NCBI RefSeq assembly: GCF_014202215.1
Contig: NZ_JACHGB010000001.1
Location: forward strand, 468,847 to 532,846
DNA length: 64,000 nt
Origin: Quisquiliibacterium transsilvanicum
Lineage (GTDB): Bacteria; Pseudomonadota; Gammaproteobacteria; Burkholderiales; Burkholderiaceae_E
Reading direction: 5' to 3'
The notes under the pieces were generated by a model. It searched no databases. It was not told the DNA's origin and was given only the letters and a program-made list of their open reading frames with translations. Numbering within the stretch: the first letter of the stretch is position 1; each line of letters begins with the position of its first letter. The position numbers and the translations under genes were made by a program. Shown here one piece after another: positions 1-9,125 of this stretch.

Positions 1-204
1 ACGGTGCGAGACGCTCAGGGCGGTGTCGTCGATGCGCATCCGGACCGCCTCGGGAAACGCAGGGTCGTCCTGAGTGTAGACCGTGAGGCCGCCGCGCGCC
101 TCGAGCGCGGCCAGCGCCGGCGCGGCCAGCACGCAGGTGGGGCAGTCGCGCTTGACCACCGCGATCAGGCCGTCGGCCGGCAAGCTCACTTCTGGTGCGG
201 ACAT
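1..204 (-). CDS. Thioredoxin-like protein, N-terminal part (runs off the window)
   Basis: An ATG at 204 opens a frame that stays open through all 68 codons to base 1, so the 3' end lies outside the window. The N-terminus carries a CPTC motif (about residues 22-25) after a short beta strand (LIAVVK), the position of a thioredoxin-fold redox centre. Conserved-looking text continues past it (LTVYTQDDPAFPEAV). The family would make it a thiol redox or thioredoxin-like reductase; its partner is unknown. It is divergent from the hydrolase at 460, with 255 bases between them in which I see no gene. Only the fold is supported. Confidence 0.7.
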   Translation of the reverse strand, partial: MSAPEVSLPADGLIAVVKRDCPTCVLAAPALAALEARGGLTVYTQDDPAFPEAVRMRIDDTALSVSHR

Positions 205-459
205 CTGGTCTCCCCTTGGATGCTTCAGTGCGGTCGCGGCCCGCCGGTGGGCCGCAGCGTTCGAGGCAGTCTACGTGGGCGCGCTGGCCAGGTCCATGCA
301 AGGAAGTCACGAGTCGGAACACCGCAGGGCCGGCGGGCGCCGCGGCGCTTCCACTTCCTGTTCTGGCGCTTCGAGCCGGAATTGCAGCTGGCTTAGACTC
401 ATGCTGGTCCGCGCCCGCCGTACCGGCGCGGACGCCTCCCAAACCTTAGGGCAGATCCC

Positions 460-1410
460 ATGAGCGCTGGCACCCGCCTTCCCGGCACCCCGACTCCGAT
501 GCACAGCTGGCCCGGCGCCGGCGGAGTCCGCATCGCAGGCGATTCCTGGGGAGATCCCGGCGGCCCGCTCGTGCTGCTGCAGCATGGCGGTGGCCAGACC
601 CGCCACGCCTGGAAAGGGGCCGGCGAGGCGCTGGGCGCCGTCGGCTATCACGCGGTGGCCTTCGATGCCCGTGGCCATGGCGATTCCGACTGGGCGCCGG
701 ACGGCCGCTACGGCCAGGACGTGATGGTGGAGGACCTGGAGTGCGTGGTGGCGGCGCTGGGCGGGCGCCGCCCGGTGCTGGTCGGCGCCTCGATGGGCGG
801 CGGCACCAGCCTGGTGGCCGTCGGCGAGGAGCGCGTCGATGCCGCTGCGCTCGTGCTGGTCGACATCGGCCCGCACATCGAGACCGAAGGCGTCGAGAAG
901 ATCCACGCGTTCATGGACCGCAATCCGGACGGCTTTGCCTCGCTCGACGAAGTGGCCGACGCGATCGCCAGCTACCAGCCGCACCGCAAGCGTCCCAGTT
1001 CGCTCGACGGGCTGGGCAAGAACGTCCGCATGGGCCCGGACGGCCGCTACCGCTGGCACTGGGATCCGCGCTTTCGCGCGGGCAGCCAGGTGCTGGAGCA
1101 GCGCCAGGAGCGGCTGGTTGCCTGCTCGCGCAGGCTGCGTCTGCCCACCCTGCTGGTGCGCGGCGGCCTGTCCGACCTGCTCAGCGAGGAAGGTGCGCGC
1201 GCCTTCCTGGAACTCTGCCCGCACAGCGAGTACGTCAACGTGACCGGGGCCGGCCACATGGTCGCCGGCGACCGCAACGACGTCTTCGCAGGCGCGGTGA
1301 TCGATTTCCTGCAGCGCACGGTGCCGGTCGGCGGCGCGCCGGTGTACCCGTCCCCTCCGCTGCACCCCCACCACGAAGGCCCTCCGGGCGACGTCACTGA
1401 CGTGCCCTGA
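460..1410 (+). CDS. Alpha/beta hydrolase
   Basis: 316 aa. An HGGG-type oxyanion region (LQHGGGQTRHAW) is followed by FDARGHGDSDW, the nucleophile elbow GASMGG with Ser111, and a catalytic His266 in GAGHMVAGD. The probable acid lies in the RGGLSDLLS segment. The length and cap region fit pimeloyl-ACP-esterase-like or lactonase-like alpha/beta hydrolases. There is no signal peptide, so it is probably cytoplasmic. It is followed after 36 bases by yghU on the same strand and lies 2 kb before a Baeyer-Villiger-type monooxygenase, so a lactone or ester substrate is plausible by context only. Confidence 0.85.
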   Translation: MSAGTRLPGTPTPMHSWPGAGGVRIAGDSWGDPGGPLVLLQHGGGQTRHAWKGAGEALGAVGYHAVAFDARGHGDSDWAPDGRYGQDVMVEDLECVVAALGGRRPVLVGASMGGGTSLVAVGEERVDAAALVLVDIGPHIETEGVEKIHAFMDRNPDGFASLDEVADAIASYQPHRKRPSSLDGLGKNVRMGPDGRYRWHWDPRFRAGSQVLEQRQERLVACSRRLRLPTLLVRGGLSDLLSEEGARAFLELCPHSEYVNVTGAGHMVAGDRNDVFAGAVIDFLQRTVPVGGAPVYPSPPLHPHHEGPPGDVTDVP

Positions 1411-1446
1411 GCGCCCTCCCCTGCACCGCTTTCCGGAGCATCCGAG

Positions 1447-2319
1447 ATGACTGAAGACACCGGCTACACGCCTCCCAAGATCTGGACCTGGAACAAGGCG
1501 AGCGGCGGCCGCTTCGCCAACATCAACCGCCCGATCGCCGGGCCCACGCACGACAAGGAACTGCCGGTCGGCAAGCATCCGTTCCAGCTCTATTCGCTGG
1601 GCACGCCCAACGGCGTGAAGGTGACGGTGCTGTTCGAGGAGCTGCTCGCGGCCGGCCACGCCGGCGCCGAGTACGACGCCTGGCTGATCCGGATCGGCGA
1701 GGGAGACCAGTTCGGCAGCGGTTTCGTGGCGATCAATCCCAACTCGAAGATCCCCGCGCTGCTGGACCGCAGCGGCCCCACCCCGATCCGCGTGTTCGAG
1801 TCCGGCGCCATCCTGCTGCACCTCGCCGAGAAGTTCGGCGCCTTCCTGCCCACTGAGCCTGCGGCCCGCGCTGCATGTCTGTCCTGGCTCTTCTGGCAGA
1901 TGGGCAGCGCGCCCTACCTGGGCGGCGGTTTCGGGCACTTCTACGCCTACGCTCCGGTGAAGATCGAATACGCGATCGACCGCTTCGCGATGGAGACCAA
2001 GCGGCAGCTCGACGTGCTCGACCGTCACCTGGCGGACAACGAGTACATGGCCGGCGGCGAGTACACGATCGCCGACATGGCGATCTGGCCCTGGTACGGC
2101 GCGCTGGCCAAGGGCCTGATCTACGAGGCCGGCGAGTTCCTGCAGGTGCAGGAGTACCGCAACGTGCAGCGCTGGACCGACCAGGTCGCCGCGCGCCCGG
2201 CGGTGAAGCGGGGGCGGATGGTCAACCGCGTGATGGGCGACCCCGCCAGCCAGCTGCACGAGCGGCACGATGCGAGCGACTTCGAGACGCGCACGCAGGA
2301 CAAGCTGTCGGCCGGCTGA
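1447..2319 (+). CDS. yghU: Glutathione S-transferase-like disulfide-bond oxidoreductase YghU
   Basis: 290 aa. The N-terminal extension typical of YghU (YTPPKIWTWNKASGGRFANI) precedes the thioredoxin-fold domain with LYSLGTPNGVKVTVLFEEL, the cis-Pro segment NPNSKIPALLD and the glutathione-binding FESGAILLHLAEK. The helical C-terminal domain has YTIADMAIWPWYG. YghU proteins bind two glutathiones and act as disulfide-bond reductases. The gene is 36 bases behind the hydrolase at 460 and is probably cotranscribed. It converges with the BrkB-family gene at 2341. Confidence 0.92.
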   Translation: MTEDTGYTPPKIWTWNKASGGRFANINRPIAGPTHDKELPVGKHPFQLYSLGTPNGVKVTVLFEELLAAGHAGAEYDAWLIRIGEGDQFGSGFVAINPNSKIPALLDRSGPTPIRVFESGAILLHLAEKFGAFLPTEPAARAACLSWLFWQMGSAPYLGGGFGHFYAYAPVKIEYAIDRFAMETKRQLDVLDRHLADNEYMAGGEYTIADMAIWPWYGALAKGLIYEAGEFLQVQEYRNVQRWTDQVAARPAVKRGRMVNRVMGDPASQLHERHDASDFETRTQDKLSAG

Positions 2320-2340
2320 GGCTGAGGCTGATTCCGCAGC

Positions 2341-3255
2341 TCAAGTGGTCTCCCCCGTCATCAGCTCGCGGCGCACCAGCACCGCCGAGTTGCGGGGGAC
2401 CACGGGCCGGCCGCGCGAAAGCAGGTGCACCTTCGTGAACGCTGCGCCGAACAGCAGGATCAGCGACGAGTAATAGACCCACAGCAGGATCAGCACCACC
2501 GATCCGGCGGCGCCGTAGGCGGAGGCGGTCGCGGTGTAGGCGAGGTAGGCGGCGATCGCGTAGCGCCCCACCGAGAACATCAGCGCTGTCACTGCCGCGC
2601 CCACGGCCACGTCGCGCCACTTGAGCACCACGTCCGGCAGCATCTTGAAGATCGCGCCGAACAGCAGCGCGGCCGCCACCGCGGAGGCGACGAACTCGGT
2701 GCCGGTGAGCAGCGCCTCAACGGCTGGGACGAAACGGTGCGCGAAGTGCAGCGCCGCGCGCAGCGTCACTCCCAGCAGAAGCGAGACCAGCAGCACGAAG
2801 CCGATCGACAGCACCACTGCGAGCGACAACAGCCTGCTCTTGAGGAACTGGAAGATGCTGCTGCTGTCCGGGCGGGCGGCAACGCCCCAGATGGAGTTGA
2901 GCGAGTACTGCATCTGGCCGAAGACCGTGGTGGCGCCGACGAGCAGCGCGAACAGGCCCAGCACCGTCGGCAGCAGCCCCGATTCCTCGATGCGCGAGCT
3001 CGCCACCGTCTGCTCCACCGCCAGCGCCGCGTCGCGGCCCATGACGTCCTGCAGTTGGGCGACGATCTGCCCCTGGGCCGCCTCCTCGCCGAGCACAAGC
3101 CCGATCACCGAGACCGCAATGATCACCACCGGCGCCAGCGAGAACAGCGTGTAGAACGCGAGCGACCCCGCGTAGCTGAACGCGTTGCAGTCGAGCCAGA
3201 GCCTGACCGCATCGCGGGTGATTCCCCACCAGCGCAGCACGGCTTGTTTCAGCAT
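2341..3255 (-). CDS. YihY/virulence factor BrkB family membrane protein
   Basis: 304 aa with about six hydrophobic helices. The family signature is visible: an N-terminal amphipathic part (AVRLWLDCNAFSYAGSLAFY), then SLAPVVIIAVSVIGLVLG, GATTVFGQMQYSLNSIW and the late VLILLWVYYSSLILLFGAAF motif. It is an inner-membrane protein of unknown transport role; the old annotation as ribonuclease BN is wrong for this family. The stop lies 22 bases from the stop of yghU, so the two genes converge. Confidence 0.9.
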   Translation of the reverse strand: MLKQAVLRWWGITRDAVRLWLDCNAFSYAGSLAFYTLFSLAPVVIIAVSVIGLVLGEEAAQGQIVAQLQDVMGRDAALAVEQTVASSRIEESGLLPTVLGLFALLVGATTVFGQMQYSLNSIWGVAARPDSSSIFQFLKSRLLSLAVVLSIGFVLLVSLLLGVTLRAALHFAHRFVPAVEALLTGTEFVASAVAAALLFGAIFKMLPDVVLKWRDVAVGAAVTALMFSVGRYAIAAYLAYTATASAYGAAGSVVLILLWVYYSSLILLFGAAFTKVHLLSRGRPVVPRNSAVLVRRELMTGETT

Positions 3256-3480
3256 CCCTTGAGCCCTCCCCTCGGCGGTCCGGCCGCGGCGCCCGGAGCG
3301 GCGCGATCGACCTTGCGTTTCCTAGGATAGCCGGGTCTGGCCGGCCGGTTCGCCCGCGAGTGGAACGCAGCCGCCGCCTGGAGGATCGCCCCGAGGCCCT
3401 CGCCGTCCTAGACTGGCACGAGCGCCCGGCGCCCTCGCAGCGCCCCGCAACTGCAAATGCACCCAGGGAGACCGCACCCG

Positions 3481-5346
3481 ATGAAGACCGCGATCCGCAT
3501 CGACGAGACCACCGGCCTGAAGGCCTTCGACACCCGTGCCGCAAAGGCGAGCGAGCGCATCGCCGGCAAGGGCTACTCGGCCGTCGCGGACGCGGCGCTG
3601 AAGGTGCTGCCGCCCCCGCCGCCGGGCGCGGTCTTCGATGCCGAGGAGCAGGCGAAGTACCGCGCCTACAAGGAGGCGCGCCGCGGCGCGGCCGACTACA
3701 TGGCGATGGAGGGCGAGTTCGCGCGCTACCTCGAGGACGTGTATTCCGCGCCGCCGGTGCCGCGCGAGCCGCTCACCGACGAATGCGAAGTGCTGGTGGT
3801 GGGTGCGGGCTTCGGCGGCCTGCTGCTGTGGCACAAGCTGAAGAAGGCCGGCTTTCGCGACGTGCGTTTCTGCGAGAAGGGCGGCGACGTCGGCGGCACC
3901 TGGTACTGGAACCGCTATCCCGGCATCGCCTGCGACGTGGAGGCTTACAGCTACCTGCCGCTGCTCGAGGAGATGGGCCACGTCCCGACGATGAAGTTCG
4001 CCTCGGGCTTCGAGATCCTCGAGTACTGCCAGCTGATCGCGCAGCGCACCGGCTTCTACGACCGCTGCCTGTTCCATACCACCGTTGACCGCACCACCTG
4101 GGACGAGGCCGACGCCCGCTGGACGGTGCGCACCGACCGCGGCGACCGGATGCGCGCGCGCTTCGTGGTGCTGGCCAACGGCATCCTCACCACGCCCAGG
4201 CTGGCCCGCATCGACGGCATGGAGACCTTCCAGGGCGAGACCTTCCACACCTCGCGCTGGAACTACCACGTCGACCTTGCCGGCAAGCGGGTCGGCATCA
4301 TCGGCACCGGCGCCACTGCGGTGCAGGTCATCCCCGAGCTGGCCAAGGTGGTCGGCCACCTCTACGTGTTCCAGCGCACGCCCTCCACCATCGACGTGCG
4401 CGACCAGCGCGCCACCACGCCCGAGGAGATCGAGGCCTGGAGCAAGGAGCCCGGCTGGGCGCTGGCGCGTCGCGAGCGCCTGGCGCGCATCTCGTCGGGG
4501 CGCACCGCGCTGCAGGGCAACGACGACTACCTGTCGGGCAAGGTCTCGGACTTCAAGGAACGCAAGCAGCACGAGCGGCCGCTCGCGCCGCAGGAGATGA
4601 TCGCCAAGCAGCTGGACACCAACTTCCGGATCATGGAACAGATCCGCGCGCGGGTGGACGCGATCGTGAAGGACCCGAAGACCGCGGCGGCGCTCAAGCC
4701 CTGGTATCCCTACGGCTGCAAGCGCCCCACCTTCCACGACGAGTACCTGCCCGCCTTCAACCTGCCGCAGGTGACGCTGGTGGACACCGCGCCGCGGGGC
4801 GTGCAGCGGATCAACGAGCGCGGCGTGGTGCACGACGGCGTCGAGTACCCGCTGGACGTGCTGATCTACGCAACCGGTTTCCAGTGGATGGGCACCGCCA
4901 GCTTCAATCTCATCACCGGGCGCGACGGACGCACGCTGCGCGACAAGTGGCGTGACGAAGGGGTGCGCACCTTCCTCGGCATCCACAGCCACGGCTTCCC
5001 CAACCTGTTCATCATGTCCGGGCCCCAGGGCGGCGGCGGCCAGTTCAACTTCATCATGGGGCTGGAGTCGCACACCGACTACGTGGCCTGGATGCTCGAG
5101 ACGATGCGCGCGCGCGGCGCCACGGTGGTCGACGTCAAAGAGGCGCCCGAGCAGGAGTACGCCGCCCACTGCCGCGCAGCCGACCTGCTCAGCGCGCCGC
5201 TGCGCGACTGCCTGTCCTACTACAACGGCGAGGGCGGAGCCGAGCCGGGCAGCCTCGCGTACTACGGCGGGCCGGAGGAATGGCATGGGCGGCGCCGCGC
5301 GGCGCAGGAGGATCTCGAGCCTTACGTGTTCGAGAGCCGCGACTGA
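3481..5346 (+). CDS. Flavin-containing monooxygenase, Baeyer-Villiger type
   Basis: 621 aa from the ATG at 3481, which has GGGAG upstream; an in-frame ATG at 3457 lacks a Shine-Dalgarno. An N-terminal extension of about 100 residues precedes the FAD Rossmann motif GAGFGG. The BVMO fingerprint FxGxxxHxxxW is present as FQGETFHTSRW (about 249-259). The NADPH Rossmann motif is GTGATAVQ, and the late ATGFQW motif is also there. These enzymes insert oxygen next to a ketone, giving an ester or lactone. The length and extension resemble the larger BVMO class. The hydrolase at 460 could open the product, but the substrate cannot be read from the sequence. Confidence 0.88.
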   Translation: MKTAIRIDETTGLKAFDTRAAKASERIAGKGYSAVADAALKVLPPPPPGAVFDAEEQAKYRAYKEARRGAADYMAMEGEFARYLEDVYSAPPVPREPLTDECEVLVVGAGFGGLLLWHKLKKAGFRDVRFCEKGGDVGGTWYWNRYPGIACDVEAYSYLPLLEEMGHVPTMKFASGFEILEYCQLIAQRTGFYDRCLFHTTVDRTTWDEADARWTVRTDRGDRMRARFVVLANGILTTPRLARIDGMETFQGETFHTSRWNYHVDLAGKRVGIIGTGATAVQVIPELAKVVGHLYVFQRTPSTIDVRDQRATTPEEIEAWSKEPGWALARRERLARISSGRTALQGNDDYLSGKVSDFKERKQHERPLAPQEMIAKQLDTNFRIMEQIRARVDAIVKDPKTAAALKPWYPYGCKRPTFHDEYLPAFNLPQVTLVDTAPRGVQRINERGVVHDGVEYPLDVLIYATGFQWMGTASFNLITGRDGRTLRDKWRDEGVRTFLGIHSHGFPNLFIMSGPQGGGGQFNFIMGLESHTDYVAWMLETMRARGATVVDVKEAPEQEYAAHCRAADLLSAPLRDCLSYYNGEGGAEPGSLAYYGGPEEWHGRRRAAQEDLEPYVFESRD

Positions 5347-5451
5347 TCAGGCATTTCCCCGAGAGTCAGGGGCTTCGGTTTGTGGCACCCTTGCGGCGCC
5401 GTTCCGCGCGCGCCGCGCGCCGGGAGCGGCGACAAGAGGAGAAGCCCCTAC

Positions 5452-6507
5452 ATGAAAATGAATCCCCCCTCCACGAAAACCGCCGAAGCCGACGCCCAGG
5501 GTGTACGCATCAGTGAAGGCGGCCGCGTGCGCCGCCGCCTGATCGGCGCGACCGCCGCCGCCGGCGCAGTCTCCGCGCTGCCGCGCTTCGCCATCGGCCA
5601 GGGCGCCTGGCCCAGCAAGCCCATCCGCATCGTCGTGAACTTCCCGCCCGGCGGGCTCACCGACAACATCGGCCGCCAGTACGGCGAGTTCATCGGCAGC
5701 AAGCTCGGCGCCACCGTGGTGGTCGAGAACCGCCCGGGCGCCGGCGGACTGATCGGCGCCGACGTCGTGGCCAAGGCGCCCGCCGACGGTCACACCCTGC
5801 TGATGAGCATCAGCACCTCGCTCTGGCATGGCCGCGTCCTCTACTCGCGGATGCCCTACCAGCCCGACAAGGACTTCGCGCCGATCACGCTGTTCCCCAG
5901 CGGCGCGCTGCTGATGGGCGTGAACGCGAAGCTGCCGATCAGGAATGCCAAGGAGATGCTCGCCTACGCGCAGAAGAACCCCACCAACATGGGGACCTAC
6001 TCGCCGGCGTCCTGGCCGCATCTGATCGCGGACACCTGGAACGGTTCCGAAGGCACGAAGTTCACGCCGATCCACTACAAGGGCGAGTCCCCGATGTGGC
6101 CGGACGTGGCCAGCGGCATCGTCCACACTGCGGTGGGCAGCCACCAGGCGATGAACGTCCACATCCAGCGCGGCACCATCCGGCCGATCGCCGCGGTCGG
6201 CCAGCTGCGCTCGCCGCGCGTGCCGGACCTGCCCACCTTCGCCGAGCAGGGCTTCAAGCATCCGGTGTTCACGCTGGACGGCTGGCTGCCTTTCTGCGCG
6301 CCGGCAGGCACGCCCGAGGAGATCCTCGTCAAGATCAACGATGCGATCCTCGAGGGCTACCGGACCAGCCCGAAGGTCAAGGCGATGCACGAGAGCTTCG
6401 GCATCCCGACCGGCCCCACCGGGCTCGCCGAGACGCGCGAGCGCTGGGCGAAGGAGTCGCCGATCTGGATCGCGATGGCGCACAGGCTCGGCATCAAGCT
6501 GGACTGA
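5452..6507 (+). CDS. Tripartite tricarboxylate transporter substrate-binding protein (Bug/TctC family)
   Basis: 351 aa from ATG 5452, preceded by AAGAGGAGAA. The N-terminus has a twin-arginine-like signal (RRRLIGATAAAGAVSALPRF) for periplasmic export. The mature part shows the Bug pattern: KPIRIVVNFPPGG, VVENRPGAGG near residue 95, DVVAKAPADGHTLL, and YQPDKDFAPITL. Bug proteins deliver carboxylates to TctAB permeases, but no tctA or tctB is in the window, as is common for orphan Bug genes in Burkholderiales. It lies 105 bases after the monooxygenase, so its ligand may be related to that substrate (inference). Confidence 0.92.
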   Translation: MKMNPPSTKTAEADAQGVRISEGGRVRRRLIGATAAAGAVSALPRFAIGQGAWPSKPIRIVVNFPPGGLTDNIGRQYGEFIGSKLGATVVVENRPGAGGLIGADVVAKAPADGHTLLMSISTSLWHGRVLYSRMPYQPDKDFAPITLFPSGALLMGVNAKLPIRNAKEMLAYAQKNPTNMGTYSPASWPHLIADTWNGSEGTKFTPIHYKGESPMWPDVASGIVHTAVGSHQAMNVHIQRGTIRPIAAVGQLRSPRVPDLPTFAEQGFKHPVFTLDGWLPFCAPAGTPEEILVKINDAILEGYRTSPKVKAMHESFGIPTGPTGLAETRERWAKESPIWIAMAHRLGIKLD

Positions 6508-6555
6508 GCCAGGGGTTGCGGCCGGGCACTCCGGCCGACCCCGGGATTCGTTCCG

Positions 6556-6590
6556 CGCGGGCGGGTGCGCTCAAGGCGTCCCCGCCCGCG
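6556..6590. terminator. Stem-loop between convergent genes
   Basis: A perfect 10-bp inverted repeat (CGCGGGCGGG at 6556-6565, CCCGCCCGCG at 6581-6590) with a 15-base loop lies in the gap between the stops at 6507 and 6597. Neither side has a clear T-run, so it is only a terminator-like hairpin that could serve both genes. Confidence 0.5.
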
Positions 6591-6596
6591 TCGCAT

Positions 6597-8195
6597 TCAG
6601 GCGAGCGAGAAACTGTCGGCGCGCGCCCTCGACCACCACGCCTGGAACACGGCAGGCGCTGCCTCGCCGTCGAGCAGGTCGCCCGGCTGCAGGAACTCGT
6701 GGAGATCGGAGAGGCGCTTGACCTCGTTAGGCGAGACGCGCCGGACGATGTGATGCGGGCGCAGCTGCGCCGGATGATCCAGCCCGGCCGCCGCCACAAG
6801 CTCGGCCACTGCGGCCAGCGTGTTGCGGTGGAAGTTGAACACGCGCTCCGCCTTGTCAGGCACCACCAGCGCGCGCTGGCGCATCGGGTCCTGCGTCGCG
6901 ACGCCGGTCGGGCAGCGGCCCGTGTTGCAGGTCTGCGACTGGATGCAGCCCAGCGCGAACATGAAGCCGCGCGCGCTGTTGCACCAGTCGGCGCCCAGCG
7001 CCATGGTGCGCGCCACGTCGAAGCCGCTGACGATCTTGCCGGCGGCGCCGATCCGGATCCTGTCGCGCAGCTTGAGCCCCACCAGGGTGTTGTGCACCAG
7101 CAGCAGCCCCTCCTGCATCGGCGTGCCGAGATGGTCCAGGAACTCCGGCGGCGCAGCGCCGGTGCCGCCCTCCTTGCCGTCGACCACGATGAAGTCCGGC
7201 GTGATGCCGGTCTGGTCCATGGCCTTGGCGATCGCGAACCACTCCCAGGGGTGGCCGATGGCCAGCTTGAAGCCGACCGGCTTGCCGCCGGAGAGGCGGC
7301 GCAGCCGGTCGATGAACTGCAGCAGGCCGATCGGCGTGGAGAACGCTGAGTGCGCCGCCGGCGACACGCATTCGGTCCAGGCCGGGACGCCGCGCGCCTG
7401 CGCGATCTCTGGAGTCACCTTGGCCCCGGGCAGCACCCCGCCGTGGCCGGGCTTGGCGCCCTGCGACAGCTTGAGCTCGATCATCTTCACTTGCGGCAGG
7501 AGCGCGTTCTCGGCGAAGCGCTCGTCGCTGAAGCTGCCGTCCGCGTTGCGGCAGCCGAAGTAGCCGCTGCCGATCTCCCAGATCAGGTCGCCGCCGGCCG
7601 CGCGGTGATGGACCGAGATCGAGCCCTCGCCGGTATCGTGCGCGAAGCCGCCGCGGCGGGCGCCTTCGTTCAGCGCGCGGATGGCGTTGGCCGACAGCGA
7701 GCCGAAGCTCATCGCCGAGATGTTGAACACGGAGGCATCGTAGGGCTGCGTGCAGGCCGGGCCGCCGATCCGCACGCGCGGGTCGTGGGAGCCCATGGGC
7801 TTCGGTGCGAGCGAATGGGTGATCCACTCGTAGCCGTTGGCGTACACGTCGAGCTGGGTGCCGAAGGGACGATTTCCGAGCTGATGCTTGGCGCGCTGGT
7901 AGACCATCGCGCGCTGCTGGCGCGAGAACGGAACGGCTTCGGTGTCGGACTCGAACAGGTACTGGCGAAGCTCGGGCCGGATCGACTCGATCAGGAAGCG
8001 CAGGTGGCCGGCGATCGGGTAGTTGCGCAGCAGCGCGCGCTTCGTCTGGCGCAGGTCGTGGATGCCCAGCGCCACCAGCAGCGCCGCCCCCAGCGGCCAC
8101 CAGCCGCTCGCCTCGCCGTCCAGCCAGTCGCCTGCGAACACGAGGGTTGCGAACACCGCCAGCGCAAGCGGGATGAATCCGGCGAAGCGCCTCAT
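6597..8195 (-). CDS. FMN-binding glutamate synthase family protein (GltB-like synthase domain)
   Basis: 532 aa from the ATG at 8195; a longer frame from 8270 adds 25 residues with no family character. One or two N-terminal membrane helices (FAGFIPLALAVFATLVF) are followed by the FMN-barrel synthase domain: FNISAMSFGSLSANAI, GGDLIWEIGSGYFGCR, PGHGGVLPG, IVVDGKEGGTGAAP and ALGADWCNSARGFMFALGC. The cysteine set CIQSQTCNTGRCPTG matches the Fe-S cluster ligands of glutamate synthase. The amidotransferase and GXGXG domains of full GltB are absent, so the true reaction of this widespread stand-alone, membrane-anchored form is not settled. Confidence 0.88.
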   Translation of the reverse strand: MRRFAGFIPLALAVFATLVFAGDWLDGEASGWWPLGAALLVALGIHDLRQTKRALLRNYPIAGHLRFLIESIRPELRQYLFESDTEAVPFSRQQRAMVYQRAKHQLGNRPFGTQLDVYANGYEWITHSLAPKPMGSHDPRVRIGGPACTQPYDASVFNISAMSFGSLSANAIRALNEGARRGGFAHDTGEGSISVHHRAAGGDLIWEIGSGYFGCRNADGSFSDERFAENALLPQVKMIELKLSQGAKPGHGGVLPGAKVTPEIAQARGVPAWTECVSPAAHSAFSTPIGLLQFIDRLRRLSGGKPVGFKLAIGHPWEWFAIAKAMDQTGITPDFIVVDGKEGGTGAAPPEFLDHLGTPMQEGLLLVHNTLVGLKLRDRIRIGAAGKIVSGFDVARTMALGADWCNSARGFMFALGCIQSQTCNTGRCPTGVATQDPMRQRALVVPDKAERVFNFHRNTLAAVAELVAAAGLDHPAQLRPHHIVRRVSPNEVKRLSDLHEFLQPGDLLDGEAAPAVFQAWWSRARADSFSLA

Positions 8196-8304
8196 CGGAG
8201 GGCCTTGCGGGTGGCAAGCTGCGTTGTCGATGTCATCATGCGTCGAAGGTGCCGAAGGCTGAGAGCGCACGTTTTATCATCAAACCGACAAGGGAGAGGC
8301 TCCG

Positions 8305-9075
8305 ATGGCAGGCGTGAGACGTGAACGGCATGGCGCGGTGGGCATCCTGACGCTGGACGATCCGGCCACGCTCAATGCGATGACCCCGGCGCTGCTGGGC
8401 GAGCTGGCGGCCGCAATCGCGGCAGAAACCGCGGACCGCGGCGTTCGCTGTCTCGTGCTGACGGGTGCGGGCCGCGGCTTCTGCTCTGGCCAGAACCTGA
8501 AGGGCGACCTCTTTCCCGAGGGCGTGCTCGAGGGCGTGATGACCCACTACTGGCCAGCCTTCCGGGCGATCCGGGAGTGCGCGGTTCCCGTCGTGGTGGC
8601 GGTCAACGGCGTCGCCGCCGGCGGCGGCTGTAGCCTGGCGCTGGCCGGTGACATGATCGTTGCGGCGCGTTCGGCGAGCTTCCTGCAGGTGTTCAGCCGC
8701 ATCGCCCTCGTTCCGGACCTGGGCTCCACCTGGCTGCTGCCGCGCCTGGTCGGCCGGCAGCGGGCGCTTGAGATGATGATGCTCAACGAGCCGCTGTCGG
8801 CCGAGCGCGCGCAGCAATGGGGCATCGTGCGCGAAGTGTTCGACGACGACGGGCTGCGCGCGGGCGCACTGGCGCTCGCGTCGCGGCTGGCCGAGGGACC
8901 CACCCGCGCGCTGGTCGCCACCCGGCGGCTGGTGGACGACGGCGAGCACGAAACCTACGAAGCGCAGTTCCGGCGCGAGCTCGAGGTGCAGACCGGGGTA
9001 CGCGACAGCGCCGATGCGCTCGAGGGACGGGCGGCGTTCAGGCAGCGGCGAAAGGCGCGCTTCACCGGCGCCTGA
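8305..9075 (+). CDS. Enoyl-CoA hydratase/isomerase (PaaG-like crotonase)
   Basis: 256 aa with GGAGAG before the start. Crotonase-fold landmarks are in order: LDDPATLNAMTPALLGEL, the oxyanion strand GAGRGFCSGQNL, the CoA-loop AGGGCSLALAGD, and VPDLGSTWLLPRLVGR with the Asp typical of PaaG-type isomerases. The C-terminus ends with the usual helical trimerisation part. It would hydrate or isomerise an acyl-CoA double bond in the cytoplasm. The start is 109 bases from the divergent glutamate-synthase-like gene. The specific pathway is not determined; no other CoA-pathway gene is adjacent. Confidence 0.87.
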   Translation: MAGVRRERHGAVGILTLDDPATLNAMTPALLGELAAAIAAETADRGVRCLVLTGAGRGFCSGQNLKGDLFPEGVLEGVMTHYWPAFRAIRECAVPVVVAVNGVAAGGGCSLALAGDMIVAARSASFLQVFSRIALVPDLGSTWLLPRLVGRQRALEMMMLNEPLSAERAQQWGIVREVFDDDGLRAGALALASRLAEGPTRALVATRRLVDDGEHETYEAQFRRELEVQTGVRDSADALEGRAAFRQRRKARFTGA

Positions 9076-9125
9076 GGACGCCAAAGCTTGGCTTCGTTTC
9101 CACACCACATTGTCCGAGGTGCAGA

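Noticed and set aside
307-2268. 653-codon minus-strand frame opposite the hydrolase and yghU
   Set aside because: Both plus-strand genes are well supported; the antisense frame has no recognisable motif.
3322-5286. 654-codon minus-strand frame opposite the monooxygenase
   Set aside because: Repetitive HAV/DRG/RRA text without domains; the opposite strand is a clear BVMO.
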